The notes under the pieces are model-generated. The model ran no database searches. It was not told the origin of the DNA and saw only the letters and a list, made by a program, of their open reading frames with translations. This document shows, in pieces, positions 54,101 through 64,000 of a DNA stretch of 64,000 nt. Positions within the stretch are counted from its first letter, which is position 1. Every line of letters begins with the position of its first letter. The position numbers were made by a program, and so were the translations under genes. This stretch comes from Hygrocybe punicea (lineage: Eukaryota > Basidiomycota > Agaricomycetes > Agaricales > Hygrophoraceae). The stretch covers positions 4,278,001-4,342,000 of the forward strand of contig OY744470.1 in NCBI GenBank assembly GCA_963556145.1. The letters are read 5' to 3'.

Positions 54101-57100
54101 ACAGAAGACCTTGCGGTTTTACTAGAGTGTGCCATTGTCATCTACGACAACACACCACCGACCCTCTCAGCTGTACCGACAAATTTCAAAATACTGTTGG
54201 AGCGTGACCGGCGGCTGTCTCATACGCTGGAGCCCGTGCTTCGTAAAAAAATTCCACAGCATCGTGAGGGACTAGACCAGGCAATTGCCTCCCTTTGGTC
54301 GGCTTATCGTGCAGGGACCAAATGGTGCCCTCGACGCCCACCGAACGGTCGTTGGTTCACTTCTGAAACTGCAGGCCAAGCCGGTCAGGTATCACAACGC
54401 GTGGATTTGAATATTCTCGAAGGACGATTGCTTGTCAATGGAAAGCCGCTTGGTCGCCTTCCCCAAGAGATCGTGAAACATCCAACTTACAGTCGTATTT
54501 TGGGCAATGTAGGTTTATCACTTGCAGCTGACTCTCAACTGCTGATCATATCATCTCATAGAAAATATTAGATGTCATACCCTCTGACCTTCCAGGAGTT
54601 GAATTTGCAAGTCGAGGCGACATCTCTGGTTATCAGGTGACATTCCTTTGTCTCCCTTTCAATCGCCCAGTCCTAATAAAATTGTAGGTCTTTTTTGCTT
54701 TGAGAAAAAGTGACCAGACGCTCGTGGTCCGAACTAGACGCGGTACTGAAATCCTTGAACTTGTCCCGCACGAAAAATTGCGTGGTGATATGCCGACGCT
54801 GTTCGTGGATGATCACACTCACTGGTTCAATCTATCCAGTAGGAAAATCGAACTAAGGCCACTTAAGAATTTGTGGGAATCTTCTCTCGCAAATTGGTGG
54901 ATCCATTTCTCTACGCTTGGGCGTTCAACAATGCGAAAGGAAAAGTCGAGCCTTCTAGTTGACATCCGTAGTCCGACGTTCAACATGATATCTTCCCGCC
55001 TCAATGCACTGGAATATGCGGAGTATCTCACCGTCACATGCCCTCTCGCTGGTCATCCATTATCGGTGGAGCTTCCTAGGTTCAGGCTCTCCTTTTTTAT
55101 GAACAGCGACAAACAACTGGAGTCTCAGAATATCCCGGGGATGGTTATCGACGAAAATCAGTCGTCGGGGACCATGTTCGGACTATTGAATTCAATGGTC
55201 TTGCGGGAAAAGAGCTTGGCCCACACGGAACCGTCTCGCTGCGTCATTATTCCGTTCGGCAGACTCGAATTCAAGCCGAAAGGCAATCACACTATGATCA
55301 ACATCGACACGAAATCTCAACGTCAGGTTCGATACCACAAATATAAAGTCGACACTCAACTCGGTCGCCTTGTTGGTAACGTCAGCTTGATCAGCAAACT
55401 ATACAAAGTGTACCTGCATGCCACCAGTAGTCACTGCTTACCGGATGCTTTGACGGGACGCACGGGTACTGAAGAGGCCTTGCACGAATTGCGTTCCTCC
55501 GGTTGTCAATCCTTTCAGAGCCTTACTGCAGACGAGATTGACATCTTGCGTCAAATCAGTTCTTTAACCCCTGGGCGGACATTTTATCCTGCCCATAAGG
55601 AGGTCATGCAGACAGTCAAGTGGTCGGAGCTCGTGCCCTTGGCACAGCATCACGGATTCAGGATGGTCTCAAACACAATACTCGAGTATGCGGCACGTCT
55701 ACAGCTATTTCAGAGTGGATCCAACGCTGAAATTCACTTGTCGGAAAGCGGAGCTCATTTGATCGAACGCGCTGCACGCCGTACTGCGATCTACTATCCA
55801 GAAGAACTCGCAACTCTTCTGTCGTCGGACAATGTAGATGCTGAATATGCCTCTCGAGATCTTGTCCTCGACAGGGAATCTACAGTTGCCAGCACCTCCG
55901 CGTTGGTGCACTGCTGGCCAGCGAAATTACATACGTCTCCTCGACTACTTGACATAGTCAAAGATTGGGAACACCTGTCTGGACCACAAGGCGAGCTGAC
56001 GTTGTCGTATTGTCGAGACTGGCTCGACATGGATCTGCCAACGACATGGATGTCTCTTTACAATCTGTGTCGTACCAGCTTGAAACTCGAGAACCGCTAC
56101 CAGTTGGCTTTCAGTCTGTGCGCTTTCGGGTATGTCTCACCACAATGGGAAAACCTCATCCCCACCTTGCTTGCATTTGCTACCATTCCTCATTTTCGCA
56201 ATTTGCACCCACCTCCGTGGGCCTCCTACGATCTCACTGATGGGTTTCAGCCGCAGAGAGATAGGTTAGTGAAGATGAGTTGCTCCTCTGCTATATCGTT
56301 CGAAAACAGTCCCGCAATCCACCTTCCGTCCCGTTTTGGAGAAACCATGGCTATACTCGGTCAAAGACGCATGTCACACTATAACGTCCACCGTGACTCG
56401 CAAGTCCAGGAGGTAGTTGATATGCTAATGGATCAGTGGCCCTGCGAGGTGCTTTACTCAGAGCCATCAGCCTTACGTTTTGCTTTCCTGGATATCCCGC
56501 AGTTGATGACAAGGGTCAAAAAAGGTTTCCAGAGCTGGTATCACAACAAAGTACTGCACGACCATTTCCAACAGGTTCAAGCTGTGTTGGACAACGCTTT
56601 CATAGCGGATCCGTCACCAGCTCAGCCATTATATTCATTTAGACCCTGCTCAGATAAATTTGCTTCAGCTCGTGCGTTCATCTCGTTTGACCAGCTTTTC
56701 AAACGCGATCCACCTCGGATTGGTCAGCCCTCAACTAGTTTAGGAGCTGACTCAGTTTGTCGTCTGCCCATAGTCCGGAGAGCTAGTGCACTCTCTCCGC
56801 TCCGCAGGGATCGCCAGGATGTGCCGGCCACGGGACAACCACTTCGTACCTTGGTACCTGATTTGCAATCAATTCTTTCAGAATTTCAGCACAGCCCCAA
56901 CACATTCCAGGCACTCTATGGGAAGGATCTTGCCAAGAGTCACCGGGCTTTGCATAGTCGAGCGCTTGAAATCATCCCAGAGCATATTCCATATTCCGTG
57001 GATGTCCTCGTTGAGCACCGAGACCAGTGCGCTACTCATCTTCGAAAAGTGCTCCAAACAATACGTGAATCATTGTCGCCCTCGAATCGAATAGAATTTG

Positions 57101-60100
57101 CGATGTCCGCGGCCGGGCTCTGGCCACGCATCACGACAAGGTCTCTCCTGGGTCAACTGACATTCACCTGTTTCGCCGATCTGTCGATTCAGTGGCAACA
57201 AGTCCTGATCTCCTTTGCTCAAGGACTACTGTGTCTTCAACGATATCAACGCCTGATTGATTTGGCTCTCCTTACAAATTACGAGGACTTCTTTAAAGAG
57301 TTGAAGAATACAGTATCCAGCAAGAGTGACGCAATGCAGAACCCAGACTGGCTCCTGATCCAGGTAAACTGCCCTTCTTCTGCACTAGACACAGGGTGCG
57401 CAGTAGCATACCATGTCACACAGTATCTTGAAAGTACTTGACAAGTATACTAAATATCATTACCGTAACATTCAACATGGTATTGTAACAGTATTCAGAC
57501 ATAAACTACAATACTTGTGCTCAAATTCATCTGAAGGTATGAAGGCAAATGAGACTTATACCTTTTCAATAACATCAAGCCTTTTGTTTCACTACTTTTA
57601 CTGTATCTACAGCAAAGTACCGTATAGTTTGGATAGAATACTTGCAGCCTAAGATGAATAAAAGTATTAAACTAGTAAGGAAGTTGTGCCACTTTCACTA
57701 CTAGGATACCTTTTGAATCCTTTCAAGATACAGTGTGAAATAGTATAGTACTATTGCCATATTGTGGATTTAAGATACTGTGTCAGTACTTTTAAGATAC
57801 TTTTATTATAATAAAAGTACTGAAACAGTATCTTAAAAGTATTGACACAGTATCTTAAATCCACAATATGGCAATAGTACTATACTATTTCACACTGTAT
57901 CTTGAAAGGATTCAAAAGGTATCCTAGTAGTGAAAGTGGCACAACTTCCTTACTAGTTTAATACTTTTATTCATCTTAGGCTGCAAGTATTCTATCCGAA
58001 CTATACGGTACTTTGCTGTAGATACAGTAAAAGTAGTGAAACAAAAGACTTGATGTTATTGAAAAGGTATAAGTCTCATTTGCCTTCATACCTTCAGATG
58101 AATTTGAGCACAAGTATTGTAGTTTATGTCTGAATACTGTTACAATACCATGTTGAATGTTATGGTAATGATATTTAGTATACTTGTCAAGTACTTTCAA
58201 GATACTGTGTGACATGGTATGCTACTGTGCACCCTGTGAGATCACGGCTGACTTGATTTGGTAAAGGTGGACAGTAATTTCCATGCGCGGCCTATTCAAA
58301 TTGGCTTCGCGAAGGAAATGATCACGCCCTCCTCAAGGGAGAACTCAGTTTTCCAACTGAATATGGGAGAAGGGAAGTCGTCTGTGATCGTTCCCCTGGT
58401 TTCCACCGTATTGGCAGATGGCCGGAAGCTGGTGAGGGTAGTTGTGCTGAAGGCGCTCGCTAATCAGATGTTCCACTTGCTTGTTGGACGTTTGAGCGGT
58501 TTGGCAAATCGGCGGATCTTTTACATGCCCTTCTCTCGTACGGTCCAGGTCGGGACCCCACAAGCACAGCTCATCCAGAACTTGTATGAAGACTGTATGC
58601 GCGCCGGTGGTATTCTGGTTGTGCAGCCAGAACACATACTGTCATTCAAGCTCATGGGCATTGACAGACTTTTGTGTTCAGCAACTGTCGCCGATAAGGA
58701 TGTGGCCGAACATTTAGTGGATTCTCAGAAGTGGCTTGAGGGCAAATCAAGGGATATTCTTGATGAAAGTGACGAGATTTTGCATGTCCGATACCAGTTG
58801 GTTTACACAGTTGGACAACAACAACCCCTTGAACACCACCCAGACCGTTGGACAATTATTCAGCAAGTCCTTTCGCTTGTGAGAAATCACATAGCAAAGA
58901 TACGAAGTCGATTTCCTCAAGGAGTAGAAGTTGGAGAGAGCGCTAAAGGAAGCTTTCCTCCCATTCGCCTACTTCAAGTCGATGCGGGTGCGGACCTCGT
59001 CTCTTTGATTGCGGAAGATGTTCTTGATGGAGCACTCTCCAATTGTTCCTTTGCCTTGTTTCCCGGATGCATTCGCCGTGTTGCTTCCGACTTCATACGC
59101 AATGCCAGCATTTCCCTAGAAGATGCTTATCTGATCGAAGAACACTGCAGAGATAGTGGCTCGTGGAGGAGTCTCTTGTTGCTACGAGGCATATTGGGCC
59201 TTGGAATCCTGGTGTACGCTTTGAAGGAGAGGCGATGGCGAGTAGATTATGGGCTTGACTTCAGTCGCACATTGTTGGCTGTCCCTTATCGAGCCAAAGA
59301 CGTTCCGGCACTCAGAGCAGAGTTTGGACATCCCGACGTCGCAATTATGCTTACTTGCCTCAGCTACTACTACGAAGGTCTATCCGAAGAACAAGTGGAT
59401 ATTTGTTTTCAGTGTCTTTTCAAGCTGGATAACCCCTCCATGGAATACGAAAACTGGATACGTACCGGTGGTGCTTCTGTACCCCAGATTTTGCGCCAGC
59501 TCAGTGGGGTCAACCTCAGAGATGCCAAGCAGCGTGACACTCTCCTTATGCCACTGTTCCGTCACAACCGGGCTGTCGTTGATTTCTATTTAGCACAAAT
59601 TGTGTTCCCAAAAGAAGCTAAAGAATTCCCGGAAAAACTAGCAACTTCCGGGTGGGACATTGCGGAAAGCAAGGCACACGCAACGACCGGATTCAGCGGC
59701 ACCAATGATAACCAATACCTTCTCCCGACATCGATTTCGCAACGTGATCCTCTCCAGCAGCTAAGCACCAACGCAAAGGTCCTCGCCTATCTGTTACAAC
59801 CAGAAAATGATTGTTATCTGTGTGTTCAAAGCCATGGTAGCCCTCGTCCCTCAACAAAGAGTCTCATCAAGCTCCTTGTATCCCAGACTCCTGAAATCCG
59901 AGTCTTGCTAGACGCGGGGGCGCAGATTCTGGAGATGCGTAACTTGGAGTTAGCCCAATCCTGGCTCTCGTTACAGTCGAACGCCGAGGCCGCCATCTTC
60001 TTTAACGATAACGATGATCTGACTGTCTGGACTCGAGACGGCACGATTGAGCCATTCATATCTTCTCCTTTCAACCAGCAATTAGACAAGTGTTTGGTGT

Positions 60101-61576
60101 ATCTGGATGACGTACATACCAGGGGCACTGACCTGAAACTACCCCGAGAAACTCGGGCTGCTGTCACGTTGGGACCCAAAGTTACGAAAGATCGTCTTCT
60201 TCAAGGTCAGTAGAATGCATGACTAGTGCATTCGGGCCCTCACCAACACATTTAGGCTGTATGCGCATGCGAAAGCTAGGATATGGTCAATCTGTTATGT
60301 TTATGGCTCCATTAGAAGTCGATCGGAGAATACGGGAGGCTGCTGGCAAGACCACATCCCATAGCGTGAGAACTCTGGACGTCTTACGGTGGGCCATGAA
60401 GGAAACTTGTGCGGAAATCCAGCATCACGTTCCTCATTGGGTTCAGCAAGGTGTCGACTACCTCCGTCGGCAAGAAGACTGGCTTGAGTTTTCCCAGATT
60501 GACGACGCTGACGTGCTCAAACCTTCGTGGCTTCAGCCCGAAGCCCGAACTCTAGAGTTCATGTACGGGGTGATGCCACAGAGTGGATTGGACCACGTAG
60601 TCCTCGATTTCCCTGAAATCCACGAACAATGTCAACGGCTTGGAGTTTTGTCTCTCCCCGAAACCCGGATGGAAGAGGAACAAGAACGAGAGGTGATGCA
60701 CGAGATTGAACGTGAGCGCCAAGTTGAAAGACCTCCAAAAGCCAAGGCCGCCACACACCACGTCCACCGATGTGTACGCAAATTTGTTCAAACTGGTACG
60801 ATTTTGGGACAGTCCATGGGAGATCTCTCTCCTTTCTCCCCAATCCATATTGCTGCTGCTGCTGCTGCTCGGCGAGTGTCCCGCGAAAAGTCGTCAAACC
60901 TGCTTGCAACACGAGATTTTCTAACCACCATTCAAGGCCCATCTCATTGCAGCGGAGATTATCTGAGGGCTGTCCATTGGATTTGTTCAAGTACTTCCGG
61001 TGGTCTCACAATCCTTGTCGTGCTCAGCCCTTACGAAGTGAACGAGTTGCTTCCACAAATACGTGAAAGCCAGTCGGTGCATCTCCACCAATATTCACCC
61101 AAAGTCATGGATGCGATGACGTCCTTCGACGATCTCCGATTCTACTGTATCCCTCCTCTACCGAAGTCATGGGTGGCGCCAACGGCATTGGTACAGGAGC
61201 TAAATCTTTACGCAGGACAACTATATTTGTCAGATCACGATGAGTATCAGAGACTCTGTATGTTCTTGGGGGTTTACACGAAGGAGTTGCAAGCCCAGGG
61301 GGACTTTGTCGTCCAGAACGACGGGTTCATAAAACCTGAGCATCGTCGGGGAATCATGACCTCTCTCTGCCCGTTCGGAAAAAGCCCATTGCCATACCTA
61401 AAGGAACTCATCGGACATCGTCGCAGAGGAATGAGTTACTCCTTGACCCACATAGGAAAAATTCTATACGCAAGGACGTTGACGGAGGAGGATTTTGATG
61501 TGCTGAAGGATCGTACGTGATTCGTGTTCCGAATGAGTTGCAAGATCTAACCATTTCTTTTTATCTTACAGTATGA
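51138..61576 (+). CDS. Giant DUF3638/DUF3645 P-loop protein (about 3090 aa)
   Basis: Six exons join in frame: 51138-51405, 51459-54508, 54562-54636, 54688-57363, 58267-60205 and 60256-61520. A strong GTACGT donor near the end may instead splice to a stop at 61576. The N-terminus (MSDALHYVVRHIFTPPKLPQ) is the conserved start of this fungal family (DUF6606-type region). DUF3638 follows the long intron: FHARPIQIGFAKEMITP, then a P-loop QLNMGEGKSSVIVPLVST near residue 2055 and ILVVQPEHILSFKL. A DESDEIL box (about 58762) recalls a Walker B motif. DUF3645 is marked by WRVDYGLDFSRTLLAVPYRA. The length matches the roughly 3100 typical of the family. A helicase-like NTPase fold is plausible; the cellular role is unknown to me. 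Intron 4 carries a MITE. Confidence 0.85.
57390..58238. mobile_element. 849-bp foldback MITE, CACTA-like, inside an intron
   Basis: Two arms of about 420 bases are near-perfect reverse complements meeting near 57812. The termini are CACAGGGTGC and GCACCCTGTG, with AGA on both sides (57387-57389 and 58239-58241). CACNN ends with a 3-bp duplication are the hallmark of CACTA/EnSpm elements. It lies wholly inside intron 4 of the DUF3638 gene, which grows to 903 bases while the donor (57364) and acceptor (58266) stay intact. Confidence 0.9.
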
Positions 61577-61892
61577 ATCAAATATGGGTGTACTAGTAAG
61601 GGTAGAACTTCAAAGACGGATTGACCAACATTACGTATTAGTACACAAATTCCACAATCTCAATATACACGGCTATTGTATAAAGCATTCTAGCGTTCGT
61701 TGATATAGAATGGCGAGATGTAACTGCGACAGTCAACGTCCAACGGTATCATTCTATTGGGCTTCAAAGAAGAACCTTGAACAAATTCTTGCGCGGTCGC
61801 GCTGGCACTGGCACTGGCACCATGCAACACTAATGGGTTGCAGGGCGAATGCGTACAGCATGAAGAAAGTCGTCGGGATCGTGATGTTTCCT
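61577..61892. other. 3' flank of the giant gene, no gene seen
   Basis: AT-rich stretch followed by short low-complexity frames on both strands. Nothing supports a product. Confidence 0.4.
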
Positions 61893-62297
61893 TTAAGGAT
61901 GGGCAGCAGCAGCAGCAGCCGCGTAAGACTGGCGGCGGACCGATGAACCATCGAGGATCTCCCAGTCGAAGTCTTCCTCTTGGCAATCCGATCCATGGGC
62001 ACCCATCGCCGCAAAGACTTCGTCATCCAGGAACTGCACTCGGCTTACAGAAGGAACCATCACGAACTCCTTACCAACTCCTTCAGTCAAAAAATAGCGT
62101 AAGTAACGTGAATTCCCGCAGATATACCAGGAATGCTCACCCCTGCGCCTCTTCCGTTCAGGTTTTGCGATGCAGAGAAGTATTGCCCCCAAGTCGACTC
62201 GGTGCGCTACTGGGATCGAAGCACCCGCGCCGCTGACATGAAGCAGGTCGTCCTCGACACGGTCGTCGTCGTCGTCGCAGCGGTTCATGCAGCCCAT
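61893..62297 (-). CDS. Hypothetical small protein
   Basis: A 134-codon frame with an Asp run (RCDDDDDRVEDD), a basic patch (KPERKRRRGEHS), the hydrophilic blocks EFVMVPSVSRVQFLDDEVF and DCQEEDFDWEILDG, and a poly-Ala tail. The stretch from GTATATCTGC to GACTGAAG (about 62070-62120) could be a short intron, which would remove a Tyr-rich segment. I recognise no domain. The two GC-rich overlapping frames on the plus strand look like shadows. The EEDFDWEILDG block suggests a real protein, but the evidence is modest. Confidence 0.4.
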   Translation of the reverse strand: MGCMNRCDDDDDRVEDDLLHVSGAGASIPVAHRVDLGAILLCIAKPERKRRRGEHSWYICGNSRYLRYFLTEGVGKEFVMVPSVSRVQFLDDEVFAAMGAHGSDCQEEDFDWEILDGSSVRRQSYAAAAAAAHP

Positions 62298-62999
62298 CGC
62301 TTCCCGTTGCAGGAGAACGACCTTCTGAAGACGGAGCCTCTCCCGCCCAGCACGGAGAGGCCCTCCGTTTCCCCCTGAAGGATGGCAGCATGAGCAGTGC
62401 GAAGACCGCTTGTTCTTGCTACGATCACCCTAAGAAGAACAACAATTATATGAGCGAAAGTCAGTTACAATTGTGGTTGGATCATTACGGGTTTGTGACG
62501 GTACTGGCGATCGCGCTCATATGTGCGGATAGCTTTGGAGGCGTGGAAATCGTTGGCCGAAGTCATTGAAAGTGTATGGTAGTTGTCAGACGGTGCGTTA
62601 ACCAGAAGGTTGGATTCTAAGAGTATAACATCTAGCCTTATAACTGCCTGAGGTAGGAAAGGGAGTCATGGTTGCACTGCAAAGTTGACTCCGATTGATA
62701 AACTTGAGTCATGGAAAAATGGATTCCGTTCCGAAAGAGATGTGATGGCAACCAGATCACCGTGGACTCCTCACGTGTTTCTGAGTGCTATCTGGTATGG
62801 TGGAAAGAAAAGAAGCTCTCATCAGCATTGATGGACTGGAACGTCTGCTGCTTCTCAAGCTTGACAGCTCTCTTGAGATGGACAATAAACTGCGCCAACT
62901 TGAAAATAACAACTAACAAGGTCAAATACCGATACATATTGTCCTACTAGTGACTACTGCTAGAAATCCGAAGGAGATCGTTGATCCGAAATTGGTTCA
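62298..62999. other. Intergenic, no gene seen
   Basis: No recognisable coding or structural feature. The open frame at 62711-62950 has no family resemblance and no splice support. Confidence 0.4.
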
Positions 63000-64000
63000 T
63001 TATCGCTTCCCAGCACCCAGATGAGTTCCGGCCAACTCTCGTTCAAGCGCATCGCTCGGATCGTCCATGATTGGGCTTCGGGGCCGGTGTTCTCCCGATG
63101 CCGTATATCCCGATGTAGCACCATGCAAAGGTCCATACTCTTGTATGGGAGAGCTCAAAATCTCGTCACGGGAGGGTATAGGCAGACTGCAACGCCGATG
63201 ACAGTAAAAAAAAGCCGAAGATGAACACCAAGTCGGAACGAACCTATCTTGTCGACGAATTTGGCCGGCTGCTCGAGCTTGGGCACGAACTTCGGCTCGG
63301 AAGGAGTTCACTTCCTCTATAATGAGCTTCTTCATCCCATCAATGGTATCTTCCTCCTCAAAACCGAAGTCAAATTTCTGTAGTAAGAATTAGTGTGGAA
63401 TACTTCAAATAATGAGAAGCGTTGGCATGAACGTGCCAAGATGAAGTGGATGAATACGCACGAATTCGCAGACGGGCTCATCAGCAGGATCGTGCCAGAC
63501 TTGTAGATAAGGATGTTTCAAGGCTTGTTCACAACTTATACGTTTCGCAGGGTCGAAAGAAAGTAACTGGGAGAGCAAGTCAATAGCAAGGGGATTCGCA
63601 TGCGGGAAAAGGGTCGAGAAGGGAACGCGTGGTTTGATGGGCAAAGAACGAATATAATCTTGCGCCTGGTAGTGGGGTGAGTCGTACTTGGCGGAGATAA
63701 AATAAGACTTACACGAGGCGACCCAACACGACGCAGAGTGTCCTCAGATGGAGTGCCAAGGTAGTGAAGGATCTGATTAAGCTGGTCGACATAGCTGCGA
63801 CGTCACCTTAGATAATATGGCAGTGCTAATGATGTGGCACTTACTCCCTACCCTTATAAATTGGCTTTCCACCCAACAACTCCGCCAAAATACAGCCGAT
63901 GGACCAGACGTCAATCGCCGTAGTCTGTCTACATTGGTTAATCAAGGTTTAATACAATAAATAAACTCACGTAGTTGGCGAAGCTCAACATGATCTCGGG
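63000..64000 (-). CDS. Slt2/Mpk1-type MAP kinase, 3' part
   Basis: The cell-wall-integrity MAP kinase; the N-lobe and activation loop lie beyond the window edge. Exons on the minus strand: 63971-64000 ([10 protein letters not shown]), 63845-63928 ([20 protein letters not shown]), 63713-63794 ([18 protein letters not shown]), 63462-63665 ([20 protein letters not shown]), 63244-63377 ([19 protein letters not shown]) and 63000-63186 ([19 protein letters not shown], stop at 63000). The APE motif, the invariant Asp of subdomain IX and the MAPK insert are visible. The C-terminal [19 protein letters not shown] block is characteristic of Slt2-class fungal kinases. All junctions are GT-AG. Confidence 0.85.

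Noticed and set aside
57413..58215. Two 79-codon frames with nearly identical proteins on opposite strands
   Set aside because: They are the two arms of the CACTA-like foldback element, inside an intron.

Overview
This window reads as nuclear DNA from a mushroom-forming basidiomycete (Agaricomycete). The coding regions are cut by short GT-AG introns of about 50 bases, and the dispersed families (DUF6589-like proteins, RecQ-like relics, gag-only LTR elements, hAT elements with BED-finger transposases) are typical of that class. There are no bacterial-style operons, and I found no tRNA or rRNA gene.

The left 40 kb is a transposon graveyard that can be unpicked into layers. A DUF6589-family gene (9120-9719 and 34363-36429) is split by a gag-only LTR retroelement (element 1, 9720-34362). 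The left LTR of element 1 was hit by a solo LTR (9997-10552, target duplication GACAG) and by a second gag-only LTR element (element 2, 10700-19829, minus orientation). The gag of element 1 was hit by a non-coding repeat, here called X (20375-31564). X in turn carries a 9.3-kb hAT element (21041-30328, perfect 8-bp duplication ATCACCAT) and a 640-bp foldback element (30476-31115). The hAT element holds a decayed transposase, an intact 846-residue cargo gene with five 27-bp palindromes upstream, and a BCS1-like ATPase relic. A second, partial hAT element opens the window (to 2771) and also abuts an X copy. Between 2.9 and 9.1 kb are fragments of multicopy families, a TA-flanked MITE and interleaved direct repeats. 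From 36.4 to 40.3 kb are RecQ-like and other relics.

From about 40.3 kb onward the DNA is gene-dense and looks like stable host sequence. In order it holds: a secreted protein assembled from sixteen 33-nt mini-exons (minus, 40332-42585); an NTF2/SnoaL-like gene (minus) divergent from the ubiquitin-like modifier Hub1 (plus); a microcephalin-like BRCT protein (plus); a fragmentary hypothetical locus (minus); a giant DUF3638/DUF3645 P-loop protein of about 3090 residues (plus, 51138 to about 61576) with an 849-bp CACTA-like foldback MITE in one intron; a small hypothetical gene; and the 3' part of an Slt2/Mpk1-type MAP kinase (minus, running off the right edge).

The most unusual feature is the mini-exon gene. 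Each 33-nt exon is phase 1-1, encodes one 11-residue lysine-rich amphipathic repeat, and can be skipped without losing frame. The second is the hAT element carrying an intact non-transposase gene behind a palindrome array. Most premature stops in the transposon relics are TGA where CGA (Arg) would fit, which points to methyl-CpG decay or a RIP-like process.
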